DNA from: an uncultured Bacteroidales bacterium
GTDB lineage: Bacteria > Bacteroidota > Bacteroidia > Bacteroidales > UBA932
Assembly: GCA_946549475.1 (NCBI GenBank)
Contig: CAMNQO010000001.1
Coordinates: forward strand, 1 to 47,188
Length of the DNA: 47,188 nucleotides
Reading direction: 5' to 3'
A program made the position numbers and the translations under genes. Shown here piece after piece: positions 15,704 through 25,172 of the stretch (within the stretch, counting starts at the first letter, position 1; every line of letters begins with the position of its first letter). The notes beneath the pieces are model-generated. The model saw only the letters and a program-made list of their open reading frames with translations, had not been told where the DNA came from and did no database searches.

Positions 15704-18274
15704 TTACTCGTTCTGTCCGGCATCGTTCTGCAAAGATTGTTCCTCGGCGTCCGCTCCTCCTTCCGCCTCTTCCTCATCCTCTTTCGGAACGACCGTGACC
15801 GAGGCGATGCTGTCTCCCTCGCGCAGATTGATCAGACGCACGCCCTGGGTGGCCCGGCCTTGCTCGCTGATGGTCGAAACCGCCATGCGGATGGCAATGC
15901 CGCTCTGGGTGATGATCATCAGGTCGTTCTCGGCCGTCACATTGACCAATGCGACCACCTTGCCTGTCTTTTCAGTGACATTCAGGGTCTTGACGCCCTG
16001 TCCGCCACGGTTGGTCAGACGGTATTCTTCGAAGTCGCTGCGCTTGCCGTAGCCGTTTTCGCTGACCACCAACGCCGAGTGCGCATCGGCATCTTCCGCG
16101 TTGGGGTCATAACAGACGATGCTGACGACCTCGTTGTCATCGCTGGCCAGGCGGATGCCGCGCACACCGGCGGCGGTACGGCCCATCGGACGCACGTCGC
16201 TCTCTTCAAAGCGCACACAGCGCCCTTCGCGGGCGGCCAGATAAATCTGGCTTTCGCCGTTGGTCAACTCGGCGGAGAGCAGTTCGTCTCCCTCGCGGAT
16301 GGTCAGGGCGATGATGCCCTTCGCCCGAACATTGGCGTAGGCGGCCAGGGTCGTCTTCTTGATGATACCGCGCTTGGAGCAGAGAACGACATAGTTGTTC
16401 TCCGCAAATTCGCGGTCTTTGAGGTCCTTGACCGACAGATAGGCGCGCACGGCCTCGTCTTCGGCAATCCCCAGCAAGTTCTGGATGGGACGGCCCTTGT
16501 AGGCGCGCCCCCCTTCCGGCAACTGATAGACCTTCACGGCATAGCACTTGCCCAGCGTGGAGAACAGCAGGAGCGTGGAGTGCATGTGCGCCACGAAAAT
16601 ATGTTCGAGGAAGTCCTCGTCGCGGGTGCCGCTTCCCTTCTTGCCCGTACCGCCCCGGTGCTGGGTACGGTATTCGGCCAGGCTGGTCCGCTTGATATAG
16701 CCCAGGTGGGAAATCGTGATGACCACATCCTCGGCGGCATAGAAGTCTTCGGGATTGAACTCACCCTCATCCGGCACAATCACGCTGCGGCGGGGGTCGG
16801 CATATTTTTCTTTGATTTCCTGCGTCTCCTCTTTGATGATGGCCATCTGACGGGTCTCGCTGCCGAGAATGTCCAGATAATCCGCGACGGCCCTGGCCAG
16901 TTCGTCATACTCGGCCTGGAGTTTCTCCCTTTCGAGTCCGGCCAGCGCGCGGAGTTTCATCTCGACGATGGCATTCGCCTGGATCTCGGTAAAATCAAAG
17001 CGCTCCATAATCCGGCTCTTCGCCAGATCGACCGTCTCGCTCCCGCGAATCAGGGCAATCACCTCGTCGATAAAGTCGATCGCCCGCAACAGCGCTTCCA
17101 GGATATGGATGCGGGCCTGGGCCTTCTTCAGCCGGAACTGCGTGCGGCGGACGATGATTTCGTGACGGTGCGAGACGAAACTCTCGATCAGGTCGCGCAA
17201 GTTCAGCGTGCGGGGACGCCCCTTGACGATGGCGACATTGTTGACGGAGAAACTGGACTGCAAGGGGCTGAGTTTGTAGAGCATATTCAGCACCACACCG
17301 CTGTTGGCGCCTTTTTTGAGGCGGATGGCGATGTTGACCCCCTTGCGGTTGGAGAAGTCGTTGATCTCGGCGATGCCCTCGATCTTCCCTTCGCGGGAAA
17401 GGTCGGCTATCTTCTTGATCATCTCCTTCCTGTTCACCATGTAGGGAACTTCGGTGACGACGATGGTCTCGATACCGTTGGGGGCCACCTCAATCTCAGC
17501 CTTGGAACGGATGACGATGCGCCCGTGGCCGGTCTCGAAGGCTTCTCTGATGCCCTGTACGCCACGGATGATGCCGCCCGTCGGAAAATCGGGACCTTTG
17601 ATGTACTGCATCAGTCCCTCCGTGTCGATGTCGGGATTGTCCACATAGGCACAGATGGCATCGCAGCACTCGCCCAGGTTGTGGGGAGCCATGTTGGTCG
17701 CCATACCGACGGCGATGCCCGAAGAGCCGTTGACGAGCAGAAGGGGGATTTTGGTCGGCAGCACGGTCGGCTCGTCGAAGCGCTCGTCAAAGTTCTTGAC
17801 CATTTCCACCGTATCTTCATACAGATCGTCGAGCACCTCGGCGGACACGCGCTCCAGTTTGGCTTCGGTATAACGCATGGCAGCGGCGGAATAACCGTCC
17901 ATCGAGCCGAAGTTGCCCTGGCCCTTCACCAGCGGATAGCGGAGGTTCCAATCCTGCGCCAGCCGCACCATAGTATCGTAAATACTGGAATCTCCGTGGG
18001 GGTGATACTTTCCCATGACCTCACCGACGATACCGGCGGATTTCATGGTCGCGGCCGAATAGTTGAGGTTCAGGCGGTCCATACCGAACAAAACACGGCG
18101 CTGGACCGGTTTGAGACCGTCACGCACATCGGGCAGGGCACGGGACACGATGACGGACATCGAATAATCGATGTACGCCGAACGCATCTGCTGGTCGATG
18201 TTTACCCTTTCAATCCTCCCCTGAGGCACCTCTTCCACCCCGGTCTGCTCCGTTAATTCTTCGTTGTTGTCCAT
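15704..18274 (-). CDS. gyrA: DNA gyrase subunit A
   Basis: Breakage-reunion subunit of DNA gyrase, which introduces negative supercoils as GyrA2GyrB2. Its 856 residues contain the catalytic Tyr135 in AAMRYTE and the winged-helix segment GKYHPHGDSSIYDTM. The two positions most often changed in quinolone resistance are the ancestral types, Ser96 and Asp100 (Ser83 and Asp87 in E. coli numbering). The C-terminal pinwheel has the GyrA-box region HRGGTGKKGSG and a repeat NRGGQGVKTLN, which supports GyrA over ParC. An acidic tail closes the protein. It heads an operon gyrA-TPR-SPOR-M28/TonB-leuS and has a strong TATCTTTGCA-type promoter that diverges from the hydrolase promoter. Confidence 0.96.
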   Translation of the reverse strand: MDNNEELTEQTGVEEVPQGRIERVNIDQQMRSAYIDYSMSVIVSRALPDVRDGLKPVQRRVLFGMDRLNLNYSAATMKSAGIVGEVMGKYHPHGDSSIYDTMVRLAQDWNLRYPLVKGQGNFGSMDGYSAAAMRYTEAKLERVSAEVLDDLYEDTVEMVKNFDERFDEPTVLPTKIPLLLVNGSSGIAVGMATNMAPHNLGECCDAICAYVDNPDIDTEGLMQYIKGPDFPTGGIIRGVQGIREAFETGHGRIVIRSKAEIEVAPNGIETIVVTEVPYMVNRKEMIKKIADLSREGKIEGIAEINDFSNRKGVNIAIRLKKGANSGVVLNMLYKLSPLQSSFSVNNVAIVKGRPRTLNLRDLIESFVSHRHEIIVRRTQFRLKKAQARIHILEALLRAIDFIDEVIALIRGSETVDLAKSRIMERFDFTEIQANAIVEMKLRALAGLEREKLQAEYDELARAVADYLDILGSETRQMAIIKEETQEIKEKYADPRRSVIVPDEGEFNPEDFYAAEDVVITISHLGYIKRTSLAEYRTQHRGGTGKKGSGTRDEDFLEHIFVAHMHSTLLLFSTLGKCYAVKVYQLPEGGRAYKGRPIQNLLGIAEDEAVRAYLSVKDLKDREFAENNYVVLCSKRGIIKKTTLAAYANVRAKGIIALTIREGDELLSAELTNGESQIYLAAREGRCVRFEESDVRPMGRTAAGVRGIRLASDDNEVVSIVCYDPNAEDADAHSALVVSENGYGKRSDFEEYRLTNRGGQGVKTLNVTEKTGKVVALVNVTAENDLMIITQSGIAIRMAVSTISEQGRATQGVRLINLREGDSIASVTVVPKEDEEEAEGGADAEEQSLQNDAGQNE

Positions 18275-18368
18275 ACTCCTTTATTTTGGGCTCCCGCAGA
18301 CCGGCGCGATTTTTCAAAAATCTCTTTTAAGGCCGTTTCCTTGCGATTTAAGCCGTTTTCACAATATG

Positions 18369-18376
18369 CAAAGATA
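18369..18376 (-). promoter_or_regulatory. gyrA operon promoter, -7 box
   Basis: The minus strand reads TATCTTTG followed by CA, the strongest Bacteroidota -7 pattern, 94 bases upstream of the gyrA ATG. The 94-base leader holds no obvious structure. It is back-to-back with the plus-strand box at 18407. Confidence 0.65.
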
Positions 18377-18406
18377 CAAAAAAGAAAGGGAATTAAAAAA
18401 TCTAAG

Positions 18407-18414
18407 TATCTTTG
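18407..18414 (+). promoter_or_regulatory. Hydrolase gene promoter, -7 box
   Basis: TATCTTTG followed by CA, 21 bases before the ATG at 18436. Its centre is 38 bases from the gyrA box on the other strand, so the two polymerases would compete or share DNA topology. Confidence 0.65.
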
Positions 18415-18435
18415 CAGGCAAATTAAACGCACCGT

Positions 18436-19392
18436 ATGAAAAGATTATTTCTCCTGCTTTCCCTCTCCTGCCTGTGCGCCTTGGACCTTCATGCCGAAAT
18501 GGAACCCGACGGGACCTATCTTTACGCACAGAAAGACGGCCAGGACCTGTATCTGGATGTATATGCCCCGTTCCCGGACAGCGACACGACCGTGCAAATA
18601 GACAGCGTCACCCTCGTCAGCAAGCCGGCCATCCTCTTCGTGTTCGGAGGGGGTTTCAAGGAAGGCTCGCGGGACGCCGCCGCTTACAAGCCGTGGTTTG
18701 AGGCGCTGTGCAAAGACGGCTACCGCGTCATCTCCATCGACTACCGCCTGGGGCTCAAAGATGTCAAGAAAATGGGCATCGCCCAGCGCAATCTGCTCGA
18801 CAAGGCCATCCACATGGCAGTCGAAGACCTCTACAGCAGCGTACTCTTCCTGCGGGAAAATCAGGCGGAACTGGGAATAGATACCGACAATCTCGTGCTG
18901 GCCGGCTCATCGGCGGGAGCCATCACCATCCTGCAGGCCGACTATGAACGGGGCAACCGCACGGAATATGCGGCGGTCCTTCCGGAAGATTTCCGTTTCG
19001 CCGGGGTGATGTCCTTCGCCGGAGCCATCTACTCCACCCACGGGCCTGTCCAATACAGCCACTCCGCTCCGGCACCCACGCTGTTCATGCACGGGACTGC
19101 GGACAAACTGGTCAATTACGACCAGATCGTCTTTTTCAACATCGGTTGGTTCGGCTCCAGCCGCCTGGCGGAGCGTTTTGACAAACTGAACTATCCGTAC
19201 ACCTTCCTGCGATTCAAAGACCACGGACATGAGATTGCCGTCGCGATGACCTACACCCTGGAAATACAAAAAGAATTCATCCTCACCAGCGTGCTCAAGA
19301 AAGTCCCCCGCCGTCTGGACATCCTGGTTGACGACCCCCGCATCGAAGCCCCCGCCATCTGGAGGATGGGACCCGATGAACTCTACAAATAA
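18436..19392 (+). CDS. Exported alpha/beta hydrolase (HSL/carboxylesterase-like)
   Basis: A 318-residue predicted esterase with a Sec signal peptide (MKRLFLLLSLSCLCALDLHA, residues 1-20). The alpha/beta-hydrolase elements are in order: an oxyanion-hole loop FGGGF (70-74, like the HGGGF of the hormone-sensitive-lipase group), the nucleophile elbow GSSAG with Ser159, an acid at Asp223 in HGTADKLV, and a His in DHGHE (263-265). The catalytic triad therefore looks complete. The substrate is unknown; polysaccharide acetyl groups or small esters are typical for exported members in this phylum. It is monocistronic, divergent from gyrA, and ended by the strong hairpin at 19412-19444. Confidence 0.87.
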   Translation: MKRLFLLLSLSCLCALDLHAEMEPDGTYLYAQKDGQDLYLDVYAPFPDSDTTVQIDSVTLVSKPAILFVFGGGFKEGSRDAAAYKPWFEALCKDGYRVISIDYRLGLKDVKKMGIAQRNLLDKAIHMAVEDLYSSVLFLRENQAELGIDTDNLVLAGSSAGAITILQADYERGNRTEYAAVLPEDFRFAGVMSFAGAIYSTHGPVQYSHSAPAPTLFMHGTADKLVNYDQIVFFNIGWFGSSRLAERFDKLNYPYTFLRFKDHGHEIAVAMTYTLEIQKEFILTSVLKKVPRRLDILVDDPRIEAPAIWRMGPDELYK

Positions 19393-19411
19393 TTGAACAG
19401 TATTCGCAGCA

Positions 19412-19444
19412 AAAAGGCCGGCACCTGTATTGTGCCGGCCTTTT
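19412..19444. terminator. Bidirectional intrinsic terminator
   Basis: Perfect 13-bp stem AAAAGGCCGGCAC / GTGCCGGCCTTTT with a 7-base loop (19425-19431). The A and T ends make it usable from both sides. It separates the convergent hydrolase and eight-repeat barrel genes. Confidence 0.9.
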
Positions 19445-19464
19445 CTGTTTGACGAATCCACGCC

Positions 19465-22400
19465 TTAGAAGATGAATACGGCGGAGACGGAAACCTCGTT
19501 CGGGGCAATGAACCACTTCTGGCTCTTGGCCGTCGGGGTCAGGAAGCGGGAATCCTCGTAGTTGGTGAAGAACTTGTGACCGGCCCAGCCGCTGACGCCG
19601 AAGTCGAGGTTGAACCACTTGGTGATCAGCACGGAATAACCGAATCCGAGACTGGCACCCAAAGCCGTACCCTCTTCGGGAGTCTTGAACCAGGGGACAC
19701 CGCCCGTACGGTAATTCTTGAACTGGGCGTCGGCACCGATCCACCAGCCGGCGAAGGAATACCAAGGCCACCAGCGGGCACCCATCGCAAAGCCGCGCTG
19801 GTTCTCCTGGAACTGGCCGGGCACACCCTTATTGAGCGTCCAGGGGTTGTATTTGACCTTGCCTTCGATAGTCCAATGACGGGCCACCTCATACTGCATC
19901 TCCAGATTGATCGTCCCGAGATTCAGCCAGGAAAGAAGGTTGGTTGACAAGGCGAAACTGCGGTAGTCCTTCTCGAAACGCTCTTTCTTGCCGTCCGGCA
20001 CATATTCGGTCGCCTTCTTCCAGTTCTTGCCGCCGAAGTTGTAGGAAACACCGGCATTGATGGTGGAAGCGAAAGCAAAACCGACATTCTTACCAAGCGT
20101 ATTGCTCTTGAGGCAATAGAGACGGCCGTCCGCAAACAGACCAAATTCCTCATCGAGATGATAATTGACGAACAGACCGGCGCCGGCCGTTAGGTTGTTG
20201 GCAAATTTGGCGCCCGTCACCTGGTTGGTGCGGATAAAGCCGCTGTGCGCATACGGGATGAGATCCCACTTTCTCTCAGGATCGGGCCGCATGAAAGTAT
20301 TGAGCGCATCCCACATCAGGTCCGCATGCAGATAGCCGAAGGACAGGACGCTCTGGTACATATCGTTACCACGGATGTTGCCGCCGACCGTACTGGCACC
20401 CGGCCTGGCCGTGTCGAGCCACTCGGAGAAAGAACCGGCCTGCAAACCGATACGGCCTCCGAAATGCGGGGAGAACCATTTTCCGAAAGTAAACTCGGCA
20501 TTGCCCGTAGGCGCCGTATTGGCTCCGGCGCTCTGACCGCCCTCGGCTGCCATGGTCACACCGCCGGAAAGGCCGATAAACCAGCCCTCGCGGAAGTTTT
20601 TGAGGACATACTGATTCTCGGTCCCTTCGGTATAGGACTGCCAGTAGTTCTTGTTGAGGTCGTAGGAAATACCGGCGAACAGGGACGTAATGACGGGCAG
20701 CACATACGGCTGACGCACAAAGCGGCTGCTCATCGTCGTGAAACGAAGGTCAGCGAAGATCTTGAGGTTGTCGAGGACGCGGATGTTGTTGATCAGACCG
20801 GCGCCATAGGCAAACTCACGCTTGAAGGACATGCCGCTCATATAGAAATTCTGCGCAAAGCCGAAATGGCCGTAAGGGACGACGCTCCAGATACGGTCGC
20901 GCTTGTAGCCGCCGAAGGTATTGGTCGCCTCCCACAGGAAGTCGGAGTGCAGGTAGTAAAATTTGGAATTGTACTTGTAGTTGCCAAACTGGTCGGGGCC
21001 GGTCGTTACGCCCTGACGGGGCTGCTTGACCGTCTCGCTCAGGCGGGAACCCAGGACACCGATGCGGTTTCCAAAGTACGGCGTGTACCATTTTCCGAAG
21101 TTGAAGTCAAAACCAAATTCAGCGCCGATTTCAGACTGGCTCTTGAGTTCACCCAGCATGTTGGTTCCGATGGCCGCCGTGATAAAGATGTTGTCGAACA
21201 GACGGTTGGCCAGGAACGGAGGGAGGCCGGTCTCTTTTTTGGCCGATTTGTCTCCGGAAAGTTTGCCGGTACGGTCCAGCGTATTGAGACGGTTGGCCGT
21301 GCGGAATCCGCTCACACCGAGATTGTAGGAAATACCGGCAGAGAGCGTTGCACCGAACGCTTTGTCGTCCGACTTGCCGACAGACTCGCCTTTGAGGGAG
21401 AAGAGACGCAGGTCGGCGAAAGCGGTCCAGCGGGAAGAGAGGTTGAAGTTGTTGAGGAGGCCCACGCCGGCTGCGAACTCACGCTGGCGCTTGCCGCCGA
21501 CATAGGTGGTGTATTGTCCGGTGTGGACATAAGGAATCAGATCATAGACGCGATACTCATCGTAGCCCATGACGGTATTGAGCAAGTTCCACAACACATC
21601 GGCGTGGACATAACCGAACTGGTAGGCGTTCGCATACATTTGCTTGCCCAGATAGGTGGCGGGTACGGAAGACATGCCGCGACGGGGAGCCGTCGTCCAG
21701 TCCTTGACGGTACCGCGCTGGTAACCGATACGGCCGGCAAACTGCGGGGAAAGCCACTTGCCGATGGTGATGTCCGCAGCCCAGCCGGCATCGCCGTTGA
21801 AACCGTCCTGTCCGCCGTCCATCAGGAGGGAAACACCTCCGGCCGCACTGAGGAACCAGTTGTCCTTGAACTCGTTGAGTGCATAAGCATAACTGTCCGG
21901 AACATCCTTATAGGAGGTCCAGTAGTTCTTGCCGATATCGTAAGAAACACCGGCCAGGACCGTCGCCATGCCACCATTGCGCTGCGAGGCAAGCATGCGC
22001 TTGCGGATGAAGTTGGCACGCATGTCGATGAAGGCATTCAAGCGGTTGGACAGACGGAAAGTGTTGATGAGACCGTAACCCATCGCATACTCCTGCTTAT
22101 AGGCACTGCCCGTATTGTAATATCCCTGGATGACACCGAACTGATAGTAAGGTATGATGTTCCAGAAGCGGTTGAAATCGTACTGGGTAAAGGTGTTGTT
22201 GAGGTTCCACAGGAAATCCGAGTGGACATAGAAATACTTGTTCTCGAAACGGTAGCGGTCCTCATTGGCCCAGCGCACCACATTTTCGGCCAGACGGGGA
22301 CGCGCGTCGCGCACATGCTCGACCATCGAGGCCCCCTGGACACCCAGACGGACACCGAACTGGGGAGAGATCCACTTGCCGATGTTCACATCGATCGCCG

Positions 22401-25158
22401 GGGAGAATCCGGACATGTTGATGTGCTGCTCGGCCAGCATGTTGACGCCGCCGCCGACACTGATAAAGAGATTTTCCCACAACTTGTTGTCCAGGAAAGG
22501 AGAAGGTCCGGTGACGATATTGACCTTGAGCGGATCGTTGTACCCGCTCTTGCGGAACTGGGCAGCGGAAGTCCAGTTGCCCACGCCGCCGATGTTGTAG
22601 GTCAGACCCGCCAACGCAGTACCCTTATAGCCGAACGCCCGGCCCCTGCCCAGCATATTGGCATTGAGGACCGTCGCACGCAGGTCGAGGAAAGCCCCGA
22701 GCTCGGAGGTGATCCGGATGGTGTTGATCAGACCGAAGCCGGCGGCGAAACCGTCGCGGTACAACTTGCCCTGCGCGGTTTTGACATTGTAGAAACCGGT
22801 ATGATAATAAGGAATCAGGGACCAGATCCTGTCATAACGATAAGGATAGAGCAGGTTCGTCAGATCCCAGAGGATATCCGCGTGGAAATAGTCGGACTTG
22901 GCATTGAGCTGATAGGCCGGAGCGCCGCGCAACTCCCCGAGGGTCGTCGCCAACTGGGGACGGGGATTGTCAAGCCACTCTTTGAGGCTGCCGCCCTGAT
23001 AGCCCAGACGCACACCGAAATCGGGAGAAAACCACTTTCCGAGCGACACCTCATAAGCGGGAGCGGCAATCAGGTTCATACCCTGGGAGAAGCCCTCTTC
23101 GAAGAGCAGATTGACACCGCCGCCCAGCTGGACGAAGATATTGTCTTTCCAACGGCCGAAGACCGGCTGGCGGACCGCCGTCGTGTCGGTGTGGCTCTTG
23201 AAGTAATTGACCTTGCCCAGATCGACGGTGGCGCCGACCATGGCATTCAGCGCGATATCGGAGCCGCCATACTCCGTACGGCGGGTAATCGTATTGTCGA
23301 TGAAGGTCGAGCGCAAATCCACATACAGGCTGGTACGCCGGCCGACGCGGAAACTGTTGATGAGACCGAAGCCCATCACATAGGAGCGCTTGTATGACTG
23401 TCCGTTACGGGGAAGATAAGAACGCATCACGCCCATGTGCGTGTAGGGAATGAGACTCCACACATTGTAACGGTCGTAATGGAAGGTGTTGGTGGCATCC
23501 CAGAGGAAATCCGCGTGGACATAGCCGTAATTGAAAGAATTGACATAGTAGGTCTTGCCATTCTTGTCTTCTACGAACTCTACATCCAGCGTCTGGTGGG
23601 GCTGCAGGGAACGGAACTTGTAACGGTAGCCCTGATAGCCCAGGCGGATGGCCGTCCAGGGGGTAAACCATTTACCCACGGAAAGGTCGAGGGAAGGCGT
23701 CACACCGGCTGCGCCGAGCGTACTCTTGGGCTCCCAAAGCAGACTGCCGCCCGCCCCGAACGAGATAAACCAGTTGTTCTTCATGGCAGAGACGACATAG
23801 GGCGCAGGGCCGGTCGGCGTCCTGTCTTCATAAAGCAACTCGAACGAGGAAGACTCGGGGAAGTCACGGCGCCCGATGTTGTAGGCGAGACCGGCGAACA
23901 TCGTCCCCTGGAAGGCGAAACTCCGGTCTTTGCCGAACATTTCACCCTTGGCGGCCATCGCACGGGCGTCGATGAGGAGATCGAGCTTGTCGATGAGCCG
24001 GAAATTGCCCAGAAGGCCGACACCGCCGCCCATGCCGTTGATATCGGTATTGGTGCCTGTCGGACGGGTGTTCATGTATCCCAAGTGAATGTACGGGGAG
24101 ATGCCAAACGGACGCTTGCCGGAGGCAATGAACGAATTGACGACATCCCACATCAACTCCGCATGGAGGTAACTGTAATCCATCTTGTTGAGATACATCG
24201 GCTGTCCCTGGAACATGCCGGCGATGTTGGACATGCCCGGACGGGGGGCGGCCAGCCACTCGGACAACATGCCGCCGGTATAACCGATGCGGCCGCCGAA
24301 GTACGGCGAGAACCATTTGCCGAGTACGATGTCGAACGAGCCGGTCGCATTGCCGTTGAAACGCACCTGCTGCCCGCCTTCGGACAAAGTGGAGACACCG
24401 CCCATGATGCCCACATACATATTGTCGAAGAAAGAATTGTGGACGAGGGAACGGTCGCCGGGACGGCCCACGTCGGAAGTCCACCAGCTCTTGCCGATGT
24501 TGTAGGCCAGACCGGCGTTGGCCGTGGTCAGCAAGGCTCCGCCCGAATAGGGCCGTTTGACATTGCGGCCGTTGACAAAAGTGGCACGCAGGTCGATGTA
24601 GAGGCTGACGGCATCGCTCAGACGGAAGTTGTTGATGATACCCAGACCGGGCGCATACTCACGCTTGACGGCAACCCTGTTCATATCCCAGGTATGGAAC
24701 ACGCCCATGTGTACATAAGGGATAAACTCATATACGCGGTCGCGGGAATAACCGGCTACGGTATTGCTGAAGTTCCACAGAAAATCGTTGTGGACATAGC
24801 CGTAACGGAGCGACAACTCGTTGGTGTCCATCCCCTTGAAAACCGCAGGAACAGTAAGCCTGTGACGGGGCTCCTTGACATATTCGGAGAGGAGACCGCC
24901 CTGATAGCCGATGCGGAAACCGAACTCGGGGGAGAACCATTTGCCTACGCTGAAATCATATCCTCCTTTCACCTTGCCGTTGAAGAAAGGCTGATTGTCT
25001 TCCGTCAACATCGAAATACCACCGCCGGCATTGATAAAGAAATTATCCCACAGGGCGTTAATCTTGTATTTTTTCTCTTGGGCTTGGGCATATGGTACAG
25101 AAAAGACCAGCACCCCTGCCAGCAAAAGCCCGGATATCTTTTCAAATAGTTTCATCAA
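19465..25158 (-). CDS. Giant outer-membrane repeat protein: eight ~210-residue barrel-like repeats plus DUF3575
   Basis: A 1897-residue exported protein (signal peptide 1-26, cleavage probably after AQA). After it come eight homologous units starting near residues 38, 245, 461, 671, 895, 1099, 1322 and 1525. Each holds DNxFxxxGGGxxxL, then GKWFSPxFGxRxGYQGG, YxHxDFLWxxxNTF, a PYxHxG step, GxGLINxFRxS, a DLRAT-like strand and a closing AGxxYNIG. The alternating hydrophobic/polar strands rich in Tyr, Trp and Gly look like outer-membrane beta-barrel strands. Residues ~1735-1897 resemble DUF3575 (SFALSTNLLSWLNLGTINLE) and end in FIF, a terminal aromatic typical of BAM substrates. It follows the OmpA-type lipoprotein by 14 bases. 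Whether the units form one giant barrel or a chain of small ones is unknown. No enzyme motif is seen. Confidence 0.85.
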   Translation of the reverse strand: MMKLFEKISGLLLAGVLVFSVPYAQAQEKKYKINALWDNFFINAGGGISMLTEDNQPFFNGKVKGGYDFSVGKWFSPEFGFRIGYQGGLLSEYVKEPRHRLTVPAVFKGMDTNELSLRYGYVHNDFLWNFSNTVAGYSRDRVYEFIPYVHMGVFHTWDMNRVAVKREYAPGLGIINNFRLSDAVSLYIDLRATFVNGRNVKRPYSGGALLTTANAGLAYNIGKSWWTSDVGRPGDRSLVHNSFFDNMYVGIMGGVSTLSEGGQQVRFNGNATGSFDIVLGKWFSPYFGGRIGYTGGMLSEWLAAPRPGMSNIAGMFQGQPMYLNKMDYSYLHAELMWDVVNSFIASGKRPFGISPYIHLGYMNTRPTGTNTDINGMGGGVGLLGNFRLIDKLDLLIDARAMAAKGEMFGKDRSFAFQGTMFAGLAYNIGRRDFPESSSFELLYEDRTPTGPAPYVVSAMKNNWFISFGAGGSLLWEPKSTLGAAGVTPSLDLSVGKWFTPWTAIRLGYQGYRYKFRSLQPHQTLDVEFVEDKNGKTYYVNSFNYGYVHADFLWDATNTFHYDRYNVWSLIPYTHMGVMRSYLPRNGQSYKRSYVMGFGLINSFRVGRRTSLYVDLRSTFIDNTITRRTEYGGSDIALNAMVGATVDLGKVNYFKSHTDTTAVRQPVFGRWKDNIFVQLGGGVNLLFEEGFSQGMNLIAAPAYEVSLGKWFSPDFGVRLGYQGGSLKEWLDNPRPQLATTLGELRGAPAYQLNAKSDYFHADILWDLTNLLYPYRYDRIWSLIPYYHTGFYNVKTAQGKLYRDGFAAGFGLINTIRITSELGAFLDLRATVLNANMLGRGRAFGYKGTALAGLTYNIGGVGNWTSAAQFRKSGYNDPLKVNIVTGPSPFLDNKLWENLFISVGGGVNMLAEQHINMSGFSPAIDVNIGKWISPQFGVRLGVQGASMVEHVRDARPRLAENVVRWANEDRYRFENKYFYVHSDFLWNLNNTFTQYDFNRFWNIIPYYQFGVIQGYYNTGSAYKQEYAMGYGLINTFRLSNRLNAFIDMRANFIRKRMLASQRNGGMATVLAGVSYDIGKNYWTSYKDVPDSYAYALNEFKDNWFLSAAGGVSLLMDGGQDGFNGDAGWAADITIGKWLSPQFAGRIGYQRGTVKDWTTAPRRGMSSVPATYLGKQMYANAYQFGYVHADVLWNLLNTVMGYDEYRVYDLIPYVHTGQYTTYVGGKRQREFAAGVGLLNNFNLSSRWTAFADLRLFSLKGESVGKSDDKAFGATLSAGISYNLGVSGFRTANRLNTLDRTGKLSGDKSAKKETGLPPFLANRLFDNIFITAAIGTNMLGELKSQSEIGAEFGFDFNFGKWYTPYFGNRIGVLGSRLSETVKQPRQGVTTGPDQFGNYKYNSKFYYLHSDFLWEATNTFGGYKRDRIWSVVPYGHFGFAQNFYMSGMSFKREFAYGAGLINNIRVLDNLKIFADLRFTTMSSRFVRQPYVLPVITSLFAGISYDLNKNYWQSYTEGTENQYVLKNFREGWFIGLSGGVTMAAEGGQSAGANTAPTGNAEFTFGKWFSPHFGGRIGLQAGSFSEWLDTARPGASTVGGNIRGNDMYQSVLSFGYLHADLMWDALNTFMRPDPERKWDLIPYAHSGFIRTNQVTGAKFANNLTAGAGLFVNYHLDEEFGLFADGRLYCLKSNTLGKNVGFAFASTINAGVSYNFGGKNWKKATEYVPDGKKERFEKDYRSFALSTNLLSWLNLGTINLEMQYEVARHWTIEGKVKYNPWTLNKGVPGQFQENQRGFAMGARWWPWYSFAGWWIGADAQFKNYRTGGVPWFKTPEEGTALGASLGFGYSVLITKWFNLDFGVSGWAGHKFFTNYEDSRFLTPTAKSQKWFIAPNEVSVSAVFIF
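20022..25047 (-). repeat. Eight tandem coding repeats of ~205-224 codons inside the giant barrel gene
   Basis: Unit 5' boundaries on the minus strand are near 25047, 24426, 23778, 23148, 22476, 21864, 21195 and 20586; the last unit ends near 20022. The most conserved block is the GKWFSPxFGxRxGYQGG segment. The units differ clearly in protein sequence and are not near-identical at the DNA level, which indicates old duplications rather than recent expansion. They are joined by variable linkers; the longest are before units 3, 4, 5 and 7. Confidence 0.85.
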
Positions 25159-25172
25159 TGGTTTCGTCTTTT

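Noticed and set aside
15737..18256. An 839-codon plus-strand frame opposite gyrA
   Set aside because: Antisense shadow of gyrA with low-complexity, Asp/Gly/Val/His-rich translation and no motif.
15704..18274. ParC instead of GyrA
   Set aside because: The HRGGTGKKG GyrA-box region and the NRGGQG repeat in the C-terminal domain fit GyrA.
20245..23397. A 1050-codon plus-strand frame opposite the giant barrel gene
   Set aside because: Its length and apparent repeats follow from the repeats on the other strand; the minus-strand protein has a signal peptide, promoter and conserved motifs.
20022..25047. The regular ~630-base periodicity as a possible assembly duplication or CRISPR-like array
   Set aside because: The units are diverged, in frame and encode similar but distinct protein; there are no short identical repeats with spacers.
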